Source of the DNA: Janthinobacterium sp. 344
GTDB lineage: Bacteria; Pseudomonadota; Gammaproteobacteria; Burkholderiales; Burkholderiaceae_D
Length of the DNA: 64,000 nt
NCBI RefSeq assembly: GCF_900112025.1
Contig: NZ_FOKL01000006.1
Coordinates: 293,199 to 357,198, forward strand
Direction: 5' to 3'
Positions 53,759 to 62,963 of the stretch are shown one piece after another; within the stretch, counting starts at the first letter, position 1, and every line of letters starts with the position of its first letter. The translations under genes were made by a program, and so were the position numbers. A model generated the notes under the pieces. It was not told the DNA's origin. It did no database searches and saw nothing but the letters and a program-made list of their open reading frames with translations.

Positions 53759-53824
53759 TTTGCATTCATATGCGGGGCGGCGCATTTCCTATGCGCGCCG
53801 GCGCGCCAGGACCAGGGGGACGCG

Positions 53825-54715
53825 ATGAGGGAACAGGACAGGGCAGCGGCAGGCTGGACGCGGCGCCAGTTGGACCCGGGCTTGAAAGAGTGCCGCGCCG
53901 ACCAGCGGCAGGTCGACCAGGGCTTGCTGCTCGTGCATTCCGATTACCGGCCGCGCCATGCGCTCGTCGAGCAGTCGAACCACGACGATGCGGGCGGCAT
54001 GGTGATTACCATCGGCCTGGAAGGGACATCTGGCTACGCCACGCGCGATGGCGGGCAACTGCGTTTCCAGGGCGGCCATACGACCTTGACGGTGTTTCGC
54101 CATACCAGCGGCGAGCGGCGTTTCGAAGCGCATCAACGGGCGGCGCAATTGCGCGTGCTGGTCGATGAGCAGGCGCTGGCGCGCTACTGGCGGCCGGGGC
54201 TGTCGTCCCTGCTGCCCAACGGTGGCGCGCGCCAGCTGGCGCATGCCGCCACCACGGCGGCCAGCGCCCTGCACGCGCGGGCGCTGCTGCGCGCGACGGA
54301 CCCGCTGGCCGTGCATATCGGCGTGCTCAGTATCTTGGCGGAACAGTTGCGCGGCCTGCAGCCGGCACCCGTGCCCGTGCCGCGCTGGAACGACGCCGAT
54401 ATCGCCAGGCTGGAGCGCGCGCATGCGCTGATGCAGGAGCAGATGGCGCAGGCGCTGACACTCGATTACCTGTGCGCGCAAGTGGGCTTGAGCTTGTTCA
54501 AATTCAAGCAGGGATGGAAGTACCGCTATGGCGACAGTCCGCAGCGCACCCTGCTGGCGCTGCGTATGCAGCGGGCAAAGTTACTGCTGGAAAATGGTTG
54601 CCAGGTGGCGCAGGCGGGCTGGCAAACGGGCTATCGCCACCCATCCAATTTCAGCGCCGCGTTTACCCGCTATTTCGGCCATGTGCCGAAGAGCGTGGGG
54701 CGCGCGGACAGGTAA
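53825..54715 (+). CDS. AraC family regulator (PchR-like)
   Basis: The 296-residue protein has a C-terminal AraC double helix-turn-helix (LTLDYLCAQVGLSLFKFKQG, then GWQTGYRHPSNFSAAFTRYF). Its N-terminal half (GLLLVHSDYRPRHALVEQSN, MVITIGLEGTSGYATRDGGQ) resembles PchR-type siderophore-sensing regulators. GGGGGA precedes the ATG. The Fur box in front supports an iron-related role. No TonB receptor is in the window. Confidence 0.85.
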   Translation: MREQDRAAAGWTRRQLDPGLKECRADQRQVDQGLLLVHSDYRPRHALVEQSNHDDAGGMVITIGLEGTSGYATRDGGQLRFQGGHTTLTVFRHTSGERRFEAHQRAAQLRVLVDEQALARYWRPGLSSLLPNGGARQLAHAATTAASALHARALLRATDPLAVHIGVLSILAEQLRGLQPAPVPVPRWNDADIARLERAHALMQEQMAQALTLDYLCAQVGLSLFKFKQGWKYRYGDSPQRTLLALRMQRAKLLLENGCQVAQAGWQTGYRHPSNFSAAFTRYFGHVPKSVGRADR

Positions 54716-54772
54716 ATAGCCGGTGTAGAATCGGCGGGCAGCAATCACTCATACGACCCACAAGGAGACATG

Positions 54773-55183
54773 ATGGCCCGCAAAATTTTTGTCAATCTGC
54801 CCGTCCAGTCGCTGGAACGTTCCGTGGCGTTTTTCACGGCCCTGGGCTTCAGTTTCAATGCCCATTTTACGGATGAAACGGCAACCTGCATGATCGTCGC
54901 CGACGACATCTTCGTCATGCTGTTGACGCACGACAAATTCAAGCAGTTCACACCCAAGCAATTGTGCGATACGACGGTGGCGACGGAGGTGCTGGTCTGC
55001 CTGTCGGCCGAAAGCCGGGGCGAAGTCGACGAGCTGGTGGCCAAGGCCGTCAAGGCGGGCGGCAGCCTGTACAAGGAGCCCATCGATTTCGGCTTCATGT
55101 ATGGCCACAGTTTCCAGGACCCGGACGGGCACCAGTGGGAACTGATGTTCATGGAGCCGAACGCCGTACCTGGAAACGCCTGA
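54773..55183 (+). CDS. VOC superfamily (glyoxalase/bleomycin resistance-like) protein
   Basis: The protein of about 136 residues shows VOC features: KIFVNLPVQSLERSVAFFTA at the start, TCMIVADDIFVMLLTH, and the C-terminal SFQDPDGHQWELMFMEP with a likely metal-binding glutamate. AAGGAG lies 5 bases before ATG 54773; ATG 54770 is too close. It stands alone between the AraC gene and a large hairpin repeat. Substrate unknown. Confidence 0.85.
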   Translation: MARKIFVNLPVQSLERSVAFFTALGFSFNAHFTDETATCMIVADDIFVMLLTHDKFKQFTPKQLCDTTVATEVLVCLSAESRGEVDELVAKAVKAGGSLYKEPIDFGFMYGHSFQDPDGHQWELMFMEPNAVPGNA

Positions 55184-55296
55184 CCAAACCTACTGCGCGT
55201 CGCGCTTTGCGGCCGGCGATGCTCACCGTACTAGAGTACGGTTGCGCTTCTCGGCCACAAATCACTGCCGCTCGCTACGGTTTTGTCAGGCGTTGC
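55175..55296. repeat. Large imperfect hairpin element (REP/MITE-like candidate)
   Basis: Outer arms AACGCCTGACCAAACC (55175-55190, including the last codons of the VOC gene) and GGTTTTGTCAGGCGTT (55281-55296) pair with one mismatch. At the centre ACCGTACT (55225-55232) and AGTACGGT (55235-55242) form a perfect 8-bp stem with an AG loop, and GCGGCCGG/TCGGCC segments can pair between them. Such a nested structure at a gene end resembles dispersed repeats, but only one copy is visible here. Confidence 0.55.
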
Positions 55297-55331
55297 AACA
55301 GCCAAGTCAAAACACTTGTTAAGCCCACGCC

Positions 55332-58202
55332 TTAGCTGGCCAGCGCCAGCAGATCGACCACGTCCAGTCCGGCCAGGTCTTGCGTCGTGTTGCCCGCAAA
55401 CGCGGCGCGGCTCGGCTGGCCTTCTTTCAGCCAGGTGCGCGTGACTTCCTTGATCTGCGCCAGGGTGCAGTTCAGCACGCCGCTGCGGAATTGCTGGCGC
55501 ACGGCTTCCGTCGTGCCCCGCTGCTGCATGTTCCACGCCGTCAGCGCTTCCGCGTACGGCGAGTGCGGCTTGTCGAGGCCCTTGATGACGCAGATGATGG
55601 CTTCTTCCACCTGCTCCTGCGAGAAGTCGCCGTCGAGGATCTGCTCCAGGGTCGTGCCGAAGTCGGCGAAGGTGCCGGCCAGGCGCGGATCGCGGTAGGA
55701 ACTCAATGTGAACGTGCCGGCGCCGGCCGCATAGCTGGCGCTGCCGCCATACGCGCCGCCTTTTTCGCGCAGGGCCGTATGCAGCACCTGGTTGGTCATC
55801 AGTTCGGCGGCGACGGCCAGGGCCGAGGCGTCGGGATGGTGCACGCCAGGCACGGCCCAGGAGACGAAACAATGGTTGATCTGGCTCGTCGCATGCAGGG
55901 CCGTATTGGCCAGAGGCAAAGGTGCCGGCGCGGCGGCCTCCGCCGGTTTCGCCGCGTCCGTGCTGGCGGCCGGCAGTTCCAGCAAACGGGCCAGGGTGAT
56001 GCCATCCTGCTCCAGGCCCGCGCACAGCACGGTCGGCTGCTGGGCGATGATGTGCGCATGCAGGGTGTCGAGTTCGCGGGCGATTTCCTGCAAGCCTGCC
56101 GACGTCTTGCTCAGCTGCTGCAAGCGGCGGTAGAACGGCAAGGCGGCCGGGCCGCCGACGATGTCGTCGAAGCGGCGCGTGGGCGACAGCGGCGCCGTCG
56201 AGGCCAGCATGGCGTAGCGGTTGCCCGACTCTGCCAGGCTGGAGAGTTTGTCCTGCACCAGGCTTTCGATCAGGAAGGCCAGGCGCTCCTCTTCATCGAA
56301 ACGGGGCTTGGCGATCCACGCCGACAGCACGGCGGCGATGGCCGCGTGTTCTTCGCGCAAGCCGCTGGCCGAGAACGACAGTTCCACGCGCATCGCCTGT
56401 TGCGGGCGGGGAATGGCTTCCAGGCCGATGTGGAACGACGGCACCATGCTCTGGCGCCAGGCGCTGGCGTCGTCGAACGACATGTCGCCCACGCCCAGTT
56501 CCGGCGCCAGGTCCGTGTACAGGCGCAGCCATGGCCACGACGCTTCCGGCAGGCTCGACACGTCGTACAGCACGTTGGCATAGCTGATGCCGTTCGAGGC
56601 GATACTGAAGGCCACGGCACCGTCGACGGCGGGTGGAATCGGCAGGGCCGGGCGCGGCGAGGCGCTGACGTCGCCGGGGCGGATGCGCGGCAAGACTTCC
56701 GAATTCGACGGCAGTTGCTGGTGCGCTTCCAGCGCGGCGGATTCGGCGATGATGTGCTCGCGCTCGGCATCCGTCAGACTGGCCTGCAGGGCCGCCAGCT
56801 TGGCATCTTCCTGCGCGGCGCGGTCCGTGAAATAGGCGGCATCGGGCACCACGCGCGTCGTCAAACGGGTCGGATTGGCGATCAGCTCGCGCACCAGCTG
56901 CTTGAAGAATTCCGGGTCCTCGATTTGCTGTTCCAGGGTTTCCAAAATCGCCGCATTGTCGAAGGCATCCATGACGTCGCCGCCATACATGGCCAGCGGC
57001 AAGGCGTGCAGCAAGCGGCCCAGGCCGTAAGGCATGCGGCCGCTGCTGATTTCGCGCTGGCTGTATTTGATATCGCGCAAGGCGGCGTGCAATACGGCGG
57101 CGGGAATGCCCTCTTGCGCCGTTTCTTCCAGCGCCGTCCAGATGCGCTGGTGCGCGTCGGCGATCTGTTCCTGGGTCAAGCCTTCCATGCCGATGTGGAA
57201 CACCATCTGGCGGATGCCCGCATCGCGGCCATTCATGTCCGATGGGCGGCCATAGCCGGCCGATTCCATGGCGCGCATGACGGGCGCCGACGATTCGCCC
57301 AGCAAGCCGTGCGACAGCAAATGCGCGTGGTAGTAGGCGATCGGGTCGCTTGATTCGCCCATCAGCCAGGCGAACTGCAGGCCGAACTCATCGTCGCGCG
57401 CTTCCTGCGATGGAATGTTCACTTCGTTTTCCTGCGGCGCCGTCCAGGCGGGTGCCAGCTGCGGCAGGCGGCGCGGGCTAAAGCCGCTGAGCTTGGACAG
57501 CACGCGCTCGGCCACCTGCTCCTGCACGGCCGACGCTTCGATATTGCCGGAAGTCATGATCACGGCTTGCGACGGGTGGTAGTGGCTGGCGTGGAATTCC
57601 TTCAGCATGGCGTGCGTCAGTTCCGGGATCACCAAAGGATCGCCGCCCGACTCCACTTCATACGTCGTGCCCTTGAGCAAGGTGCTGGCGATGCCGCTGT
57701 CCAATGCGCGCATGGGGCTGTTGAAGGCGCCCTTCATTTCATTGAAGACGATGCCCTGGTACACCAGCTTGTCGCCTTCGAAGGCGTGGCGCCAGCCTTC
57801 CTGGCGGAAGTTCAGGTAATCGAGGTTCGGGAAGAAGGCCGCATCGAGGTACACGTCGAGCAGGTTGAAGAAATCCTTGCGGTCGGTGCTGGCGAACGGG
57901 TACACGGTGCGGTCCGGATACGTCATCGCATTCATGAAGGTGGCCGTCGAGCGGCGCAGCATCGAGAAGAACGGGTCGCGCACCGGGTAGCGGGCCGAGC
58001 CGCACAGGGCCAGGTGCTCGAGGATATGCGCGCGGCCGTCGCTCACTTCGGGCACAGTGGGAAAGGCCACCAGGAACACCATTTCAGCCTGCTCGGTATG
58101 CATATGGATATGGCGCATGCCCGTTGCCGGGTCGACGTATTGCTCGATGGTCGCCTGCAAGACTGGAATGAAGTTGCTGCTGACTTTTTCAAATGTGCTC
58201 AT
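55332..58202 (-). CDS. M16 family metalloprotease (PreP/Cym1-like)
   Basis: From ATG 58202 the protein has 956 residues, the size of single-chain presequence-peptidase-type M16 enzymes. The inverted zinc motif HxxEH is at His59-His63 (GRAHILEHLALCGS), followed by ATFMNAMTYPDRTVYPFAST and the distal glutamate region (YQGIVFNEMKGAFNS). The C-terminal M16 domains contain YGGSASYAAGAGTFTLSSYR. It degrades peptides within a closed clam-shell. No signal peptide is seen, so it is probably cytoplasmic. Confidence 0.92.
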   Translation of the reverse strand: MSTFEKVSSNFIPVLQATIEQYVDPATGMRHIHMHTEQAEMVFLVAFPTVPEVSDGRAHILEHLALCGSARYPVRDPFFSMLRRSTATFMNAMTYPDRTVYPFASTDRKDFFNLLDVYLDAAFFPNLDYLNFRQEGWRHAFEGDKLVYQGIVFNEMKGAFNSPMRALDSGIASTLLKGTTYEVESGGDPLVIPELTHAMLKEFHASHYHPSQAVIMTSGNIEASAVQEQVAERVLSKLSGFSPRRLPQLAPAWTAPQENEVNIPSQEARDDEFGLQFAWLMGESSDPIAYYHAHLLSHGLLGESSAPVMRAMESAGYGRPSDMNGRDAGIRQMVFHIGMEGLTQEQIADAHQRIWTALEETAQEGIPAAVLHAALRDIKYSQREISSGRMPYGLGRLLHALPLAMYGGDVMDAFDNAAILETLEQQIEDPEFFKQLVRELIANPTRLTTRVVPDAAYFTDRAAQEDAKLAALQASLTDAEREHIIAESAALEAHQQLPSNSEVLPRIRPGDVSASPRPALPIPPAVDGAVAFSIASNGISYANVLYDVSSLPEASWPWLRLYTDLAPELGVGDMSFDDASAWRQSMVPSFHIGLEAIPRPQQAMRVELSFSASGLREEHAAIAAVLSAWIAKPRFDEEERLAFLIESLVQDKLSSLAESGNRYAMLASTAPLSPTRRFDDIVGGPAALPFYRRLQQLSKTSAGLQEIARELDTLHAHIIAQQPTVLCAGLEQDGITLARLLELPAASTDAAKPAEAAAPAPLPLANTALHATSQINHCFVSWAVPGVHHPDASALAVAAELMTNQVLHTALREKGGAYGGSASYAAGAGTFTLSSYRDPRLAGTFADFGTTLEQILDGDFSQEQVEEAIICVIKGLDKPHSPYAEALTAWNMQQRGTTEAVRQQFRSGVLNCTLAQIKEVTRTWLKEGQPSRAAFAGNTTQDLAGLDVVDLLALAS

Positions 58203-58508
58203 GCGGTATGGGATCTCTGCGGTAGGTGATTCGGATATTCGGTGAACTGCATTACATCTGGGGGCAAAATGGCGCAATGCCAGGGTCTGCTGGCCACTTT
58301 GATGCCTGTGTAAAATTTTTCCCTATTGTACTAGGAGTGTCGTCGCGCCGCCGCCGGGCGCTGATTGGCGGCCGCACGGCGGCCAGAAAAGCAACAGCGG
58401 ACAGGAATATTGTAATATCGGCCACTTTCAGGCAAGCGGCGACCCCGTCCGCGGGCTTAGCGTACCATGCGCCTTTTCCCCCTTGCTGACTGAGCCGAAG
58501 GCCGTATC
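58203..58508. other. Divergent intergenic region, no gene
   Basis: These 306 bases separate the divergent protease and histidine kinase genes. I see an AT-rich patch near 58311-58330 that could hold a promoter, and nothing else recognisable. Confidence 0.4.
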
Positions 58509-59921
58509 TTGTCCAGACTTTCCTTTCGCCAACTGTTATTCGCCGCCTTCATCCTGACGGCAGGCATCTTGACGGCCACGTCCGTGCAAGCCCTGCTGAC
58601 CCTGGAGCACCTGGCGCGGCTGGGGCGCGAGACGGCGGCGCAGGCGATTACCCTGACGGAACAGTCGCAGCGCCTGTCCGAACGCACCCTGGCCATGGAG
58701 CGCAGCGCCCGGCAATTCCTCGTGCTGGACGATCCCGTCTTCCGCGAGCGCTACGCGGCGGCCCGCGCGGAGGCGCAGGCCGCCCTGCAAGTGCTGAACC
58801 GCGCCACGCCCGGGTTCGCCACGCAGCTGGCCGACGAATGGACGGCGCAGGCGCAAGCGGCATGGGAAGTCTTGCAGGCCGGTAAGCGCCGCAAGCGCGA
58901 TGGCCATGCCGTCGTGTATCGCGCATTTGCCCGCATGACGCAGATCAACGACACCCTGGCGCGCGAAAGCAAGACGGAAATCGGCAGCCGCAACGATGAC
59001 TTGCTGGTCGAGCTGGAACGCCAGCGCGGCATGCTGGGGGCGCTGGTGATCGGCGCCGTGCTGCTGGCGGCCGTGCTGGCCACCTGCTTCGGCTTCCTGC
59101 TGTCGCGGCCGCTGCGCCGCATCAAGACGGCCATCGAACGCCTGGGCGACAAGCGCTACGACCAGCCCATCGTGGTCGGCGGCCCGGCCGACACGCGCCG
59201 CCTGGGCCAGCAGCTGGACTGGCTGCGCCGGCGCCTGGCCGACCTGGACGCGGACAAGGAACGTTTCCTGCGTCACATCTCGCATGAATTGAAGACCCCG
59301 CTGGCGGCCCTGCGCGAAGGCGTGGCCCTGCTGGAAGACGAGGTGGCTGGCAAGCTCAGCGATGGCCAGCGCGAAATCGCCGGCATCCTGCAGCAAAACA
59401 CGGCGTCGCTGCAAACGCAGATCGAAGACTTGCTACGCTACAATACCGCCGCTTTTGACGCCCAGCATCTGGCGCACAGCAAGGTCGACTTGCTGGTCCT
59501 GCTGCACGATGTGGTGGCGGGACAGCGCCTGCAATGGCAGGCGCGCCGCCTGGCGGTCGAGGTGGCGGGCGAGTCCCTGGTCGTGCAGGCGGACCGCGAC
59601 AAGCTGGCGACAGTCCTGGCGAACATCCTGTCGAACGCCGTGCGCTTCAGCCCGGAAGGCGGCACCGTGCGCTTCACCTTGTCTGGCGAGTCGGGGCGCG
59701 CGCGCATCGACTGCACCGACGAAGGCGCCGGTGTGGCGCCCGAGGATGCCGAACGCATCTTCGAGCCGTTTTACCAGGGCGTGCGCCAGGCCACGGGCGC
59801 GCGCAACGGCAATGGCATCGGCCTGTCCATCGTGCGCGAATACATTGCCGCCCACGATGGCAGCGTCACTCTTTTACCGCGCCAGGCCGGCGCACATTTT
59901 CGGATAGAACTGCCCTTATGA
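58509..59921 (+). CDS. glrK: Sensor histidine kinase, GlrK/QseE type
   Basis: The 470-residue kinase starts at TTG 58509 (GAAGG seven bases upstream). There are two membrane spans (about 8-28 and 178-200) with a helical periplasmic domain between them. A HAMP-like linker, HisKA with His259 (RFLRHISHELKTPLAALREG) and HATPase (NILSNAVRFSPEGG, DEGAGVAPEDAERIFEPFYQ, NGNGIGLSIVREY) follow. Gene order kinase-lipoprotein-sigma-54 activator equals glrK-glrG-glrR (qseE-qseG-qseF) in enterics. It should phosphorylate the downstream GlrR-type regulator on an envelope signal. Confidence 0.9.
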   Translation: MSRLSFRQLLFAAFILTAGILTATSVQALLTLEHLARLGRETAAQAITLTEQSQRLSERTLAMERSARQFLVLDDPVFRERYAAARAEAQAALQVLNRATPGFATQLADEWTAQAQAAWEVLQAGKRRKRDGHAVVYRAFARMTQINDTLARESKTEIGSRNDDLLVELERQRGMLGALVIGAVLLAAVLATCFGFLLSRPLRRIKTAIERLGDKRYDQPIVVGGPADTRRLGQQLDWLRRRLADLDADKERFLRHISHELKTPLAALREGVALLEDEVAGKLSDGQREIAGILQQNTASLQTQIEDLLRYNTAAFDAQHLAHSKVDLLVLLHDVVAGQRLQWQARRLAVEVAGESLVVQADRDKLATVLANILSNAVRFSPEGGTVRFTLSGESGRARIDCTDEGAGVAPEDAERIFEPFYQGVRQATGARNGNGIGLSIVREYIAAHDGSVTLLPRQAGAHFRIELPL

Positions 59922-60460
59922 TGACGAGAATTTCCGTGGCCGCCATGGCCGCCAGCGCGCTGCTATTGAGCGCGTGCGCCAGCAAGCCCCCCACCCAGAC
60001 CGCCGTGCTGGTGCAAACGCCGCCGCGCGTGGTGGTGGTGGCCGATCCCCAGCTGACCGAATTGCTGGCGTACCAGAATGCCTTGCGCCTGATGACGCCA
60101 TCGGAACTGGTGAAGGCGCAGCTGGACCTGGCCAAGGCGGACGGCGCGCCGCAGAACACCCTGCGCCGCGCCATGCTGCAGGCGGCGGTGCGCGGCACGG
60201 GCGACCTGGCGCGCGCGCAGGCGCTGCTGGAACCATTGCTGACGGCAACAGGCAAGGATGCGCAACTGCTGGCGCCGCTGGCGCAAATGCTCAGCAGCCA
60301 GTACGCGGAACTGCGCCGCCAGGAAGACAGCATCGACAAGCTCAACACGCAGTTGCGCGACACCCAGCGGCGCATCGACTTGCTCAATGAAAAACTCGAA
60401 GCGCTGAAAAACATCGAGCGCAGCCTGTCCGTGCGCCCGGCAGCGGGAGCGCCGAAATGA
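59918..60460 (+). CDS. GlrG/QseG-like lipoprotein
   Basis: The 180-residue protein has a lipobox (SALLLSACASK, Cys20) and a helical body ending in a coiled coil (IDKLNTQLRDTQRRIDLLNE). It overlaps both neighbours by four bases (ATGA at each end). In enterics the QseG lipoprotein anchors and modulates the kinase from the outer membrane. The same role is inferred here from position and architecture. Confidence 0.8.
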   Translation: MMTRISVAAMAASALLLSACASKPPTQTAVLVQTPPRVVVVADPQLTELLAYQNALRLMTPSELVKAQLDLAKADGAPQNTLRRAMLQAAVRGTGDLARAQALLEPLLTATGKDAQLLAPLAQMLSSQYAELRRQEDSIDKLNTQLRDTQRRIDLLNEKLEALKNIERSLSVRPAAGAPK

Positions 60461-61824
60461 GCGGGCACGCCCACATTCTATTGGTCGATGACGATCCGGA
60501 CCTGCTGCGCCTGTTGACCATTCGCCTGCAAGCGGGCAACTACCGCGTCACGGCGGTCGGCAGCGCGGAAGCGGCGCTGGCGCGCCTGGCCGTGGAATTG
60601 CCGGCCCTGGTCATTACCGACGTGCAATTGCCGGGCCGCGACGGCCTGGCCCTGTTCGATGAGATCCGCCGCCAGCATGCGGCCCTGCCCGTCATCCTGC
60701 TGACGGCGCACGGCACCATTCCCGACGCCGTCGAGGCCACGGCGCGCGGCGCGTTCGCGTATCTGACAAAACCGTTCGACGGCAAGTCGCTCATGGAAAA
60801 GGTGGCGTATGCCGTCAACCTGTCCACCGTGATGCCGGCACCCGCACCCGGTGACGAGAGCTGGCGCGCCGAGCTGATCAGCCGCAGCGCGCAGATGGCC
60901 GAACTGCTGGCCGAAGCCAAGCTGGTGGCGGGGTCCGATGCCAGCATCCTGATCCGTGGCCCCAGCGGCACGGGCAAGGAATTGCTGGCGCGCGCGCTGC
61001 ACAACGCCAGCCGCCGCGCCAAGGCGCCGTTCATCGCCGTCAACTGCGGCGCCATTCCCGAGCAGTTGCTGGAATCGGAACTGTTCGGCCACGTGAAGGG
61101 CTCGTTTACGGGCGCCGTCGGCAACCGCGAAGGATTATTTCAGGCGGCCGATGGCGGCACCCTGTTCCTGGACGAGATTGGCGACATGCCGCTGCCGCTG
61201 CAGGTGAAACTGCTGAGGGTGCTGCAGGAGCGGGCCGTGCGCCCGGTCGGCGCTGACCAGACGCGTCCGGTGGACGTGCGCTTATTGTCCGCCACGCACC
61301 GCGACCTGGACGTGGCGATGGCCGAGGGGCAATTCCGCGAAGACCTGTATTACCGCCTCAACGTGGTGACCTTGACCCTGCCGCCGCTGGCCGAGCGCCG
61401 CGAAGACATCGCCCTGCTGGCAAACCATTTCTTGCAGAAGCTGGCCGCCAAGTACCAGAAGCCCCTGAACGGTTTCGCGCCCGATGCCCTCACGGCCCTG
61501 GTGGCCGCGCCATGGCCCGGCAATGTGCGCCAGCTGGTCAACGTGGTCGAGCAGGTGTGCGCGCTGGCCACGGCGCCGCTGGTGCCCTTGTCCCTGGTGC
61601 AGCGCGCGCTGCGCGTGCCGTCGCTGGAAGCGCTCAGCTACAACGAAGCCAAGCAGCGCTTCGAGCGCGACTACCTGATTCAATTGCTGCGCCTGACGGA
61701 TGGCAACGTGGCCGACGCGGCCCGCCTGGCCGACCGCAACCGCACGGAGTTCTACCGTTTGCTGCAGAAATACGAGCTGACGCCGGCCCTGTTCCGCGCC
61801 GACGGCGACCCTGTCGCTGAATAG
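60457..61824 (+). CDS. glrR: Sigma-54-dependent response regulator, GlrR/QseF type
   Basis: The 455-residue activator has a receiver domain ([20 protein letters not shown], phospho-acceptor Asp55 in [13 protein letters not shown]). An AAA+ domain follows with Walker [18 protein letters not shown], the sigma-54 contact loop [14 protein letters not shown] (GSFTGA, Ser in place of the first Ala) and Walker [15 protein letters not shown] Fis-type helix-turn-helix closes it ([20 protein letters not shown]). Two exact TGTC-N10-GACA sites and a sigma-54 promoter lie directly downstream. Confidence 0.93.
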   Translation: MSGHAHILLVDDDPDLLRLLTIRLQAGNYRVTAVGSAEAALARLAVELPALVITDVQLPGRDGLALFDEIRRQHAALPVILLTAHGTIPDAVEATARGAFAYLTKPFDGKSLMEKVAYAVNLSTVMPAPAPGDESWRAELISRSAQMAELLAEAKLVAGSDASILIRGPSGTGKELLARALHNASRRAKAPFIAVNCGAIPEQLLESELFGHVKGSFTGAVGNREGLFQAADGGTLFLDEIGDMPLPLQVKLLRVLQERAVRPVGADQTRPVDVRLLSATHRDLDVAMAEGQFREDLYYRLNVVTLTLPPLAERREDIALLANHFLQKLAAKYQKPLNGFAPDALTALVAAPWPGNVRQLVNVVEQVCALATAPLVPLSLVQRALRVPSLEALSYNEAKQRFERDYLIQLLRLTDGNVADAARLADRNRTEFYRLLQKYELTPALFRADGDPVAE

Positions 61825-61829
61825 CGACA
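61812..61829. promoter_or_regulatory. GlrR upstream activating site 1
   Basis: TGTCGCTGAATAGCGACA fits TGTC-N10-GACA exactly and also has inverted GTCGCT/AGCGAC arms. It overlaps the end of the glrR coding region, about 190 bases before the sigma-54 promoter. Confidence 0.8.
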
Positions 61830-61888
61830 AAATTAAAGCGATAATAATCAACGACTTAGTTGAAAACATTGATATTGTTGCCATGCCT

Positions 61889-61906
61889 TGTCGCTGCCCG
61901 GCGACA
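61889..61906. promoter_or_regulatory. GlrR upstream activating site 2
   Basis: TGTCGCTGCCCGGCGACA fits TGTC-N10-GACA exactly. Its centre is 77 bases from site 1 and about 110 bases upstream of the sigma-54 promoter, a normal enhancer distance. Confidence 0.82.
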
Positions 61907-61999
61907 AAACGCCCCGTTTTTCGGGGCGGATCGGCGGAAAATGCGTGGAAAAAATCCGCTTTGAATCTAAGTCGTTGATTTTAAATGAAAATTAAAAGC

Positions 62000-62015
62000 T
62001 GGCACGGTACTTGCT
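62000..62015 (+). promoter_or_regulatory. Sigma-54 (RpoN) promoter of the BON-domain gene
   Basis: TGGCACGGTACTTGCT matches the consensus TGGCACG-N4-TTGCW at every fixed position: -24 GG at 62001-62002 and -12 GC at 62013-62014. It gives a leader of roughly 65 bases before the next gene. Confidence 0.9.
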
Positions 62016-62091
62016 GTATGGGTAGATGTGACGCTCCAAAGTGTTGCTTTAACCAAGTAAGAAGCTTTTAACTTCATTGAGAGGAACTACC

Positions 62092-62454
62092 ATGCAAACA
62101 TCGAAACTGTTCAATACCCTGGTTGCCGCTATCGTTCTGTCGGGCGCCTCGATCACCGCTTCGCATGCAGCTGACTCCGCACCAAAAGCACAAGCTCCTG
62201 CTGACACCGTCGTGGCCGCCAACGCTGCCGCAGCCGTCCCTGATGAAACCATCACTTCCTCGGCCAAGGCCGCCCTGAGCGCCGATGCGCAAGCCGCTGC
62301 CCTGCCAGTCAAGGTAGCAACCCAGCAAGGCGTCGTCGTCCTGTCGGGCGACGTGCCGAGCGCCGAAGCGGGTGACCGCGTCGTGCAGATCGTCGCTTCC
62401 GTGAGCGGCGTGAAAGAAATCAAGAACGAGCTGAAAGTCAAAGCCGCCGGCTAA
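62092..62454 (+). CDS. Exported BON-domain protein (OsmY-like)
   Basis: The 120-residue protein has a signal peptide cleaved after ASITASHA and one BON domain (TSSAKAALSADAQAAALPVK, TQQGVVVLSGDVPSAEAGDR, VVQIVASVSGVKEIKNELKV). GAGAGGAA lies 8 bases before ATG 62092. BON proteins bind membranes or phospholipids and help against envelope or osmotic stress. It is preceded by a consensus sigma-54 promoter with two GlrR sites and followed by a terminator, so it is a single-gene target of the adjacent two-component system. Confidence 0.88.
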   Translation: MQTSKLFNTLVAAIVLSGASITASHAADSAPKAQAPADTVVAANAAAAVPDETITSSAKAALSADAQAAALPVKVATQQGVVVLSGDVPSAEAGDRVVQIVASVSGVKEIKNELKVKAAG

Positions 62455-62484
62455 TCCCCCTCGCGCTGTACTTTACTCCGGGTT

Positions 62485-62512
62485 GCCCTGTCTGCGGACA
62501 GGGCATTTTTTT
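62485..62512 (+). terminator. Intrinsic terminator of the BON-domain gene
   Basis: GCCCTGTC (62485-62492) pairs with GACAGGGC (62497-62504), followed by seven T residues. Confidence 0.9.
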
Positions 62513-62519
62513 GTGCATT

Positions 62520-62963
62520 TCAGTTGGTCTTGACTGTCTCGGCAACCGCTTGCGGAGGCGGTACGGCCACCGGGGCTGCGACGATGTCCCGCATCTGGAT
62601 GGTTGTCGTATGGGGATAGTCAAAACCCGCCCCCGTGTTCCGATCGACAATGTAGCCGATGCCACCACCTAGTAGAATATTGCCCCATACGGCGCCATTC
62701 GACTTCGATACCAGCGTCGAACTTCCAGACAGATTGCCTTTCTTGCAGTCGACGATCATATCGCCAGTGCTCTTATGCACCATAACGCTGCCAGGGCTGA
62801 CAACGAACCAGTTTCCCGCATCGTTGCTGAGATTGCAGCCTATACCGGATACCTCCTTGCTCTCATGAATGGTCTGGATGGATACAGGCTGAAATTTTTC
62901 GCCCGCGACGGAGGCGCAGCCAGTGAGCGCCAGTGAGGCTAAAACAATAGATAACTTATGCAT
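62520..62963 (-). CDS. Small lipoprotein of unknown function
   Basis: The 147-residue protein has a lipobox (VLASLALTGCASV, Cys16), a region with two further cysteines (SGIGCNLSNDAGNWFVVSPG, DMIVDCKKGNLSGSSTLVSK) and a glycine-rich hydrophobic stretch (WGNILLGGGIGYIVDRNTGA). The GSSTLVSKSNGAVWGNILLG region resembles small membrane-associated proteins of enterobacteria and phages whose role I cannot name. It is convergent with the BON gene. Codon use is more AT-rich than neighbouring genes. Confidence 0.7.
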   Translation of the reverse strand: MHKLSIVLASLALTGCASVAGEKFQPVSIQTIHESKEVSGIGCNLSNDAGNWFVVSPGSVMVHKSTGDMIVDCKKGNLSGSSTLVSKSNGAVWGNILLGGGIGYIVDRNTGAGFDYPHTTTIQMRDIVAAPVAVPPPQAVAETVKTN

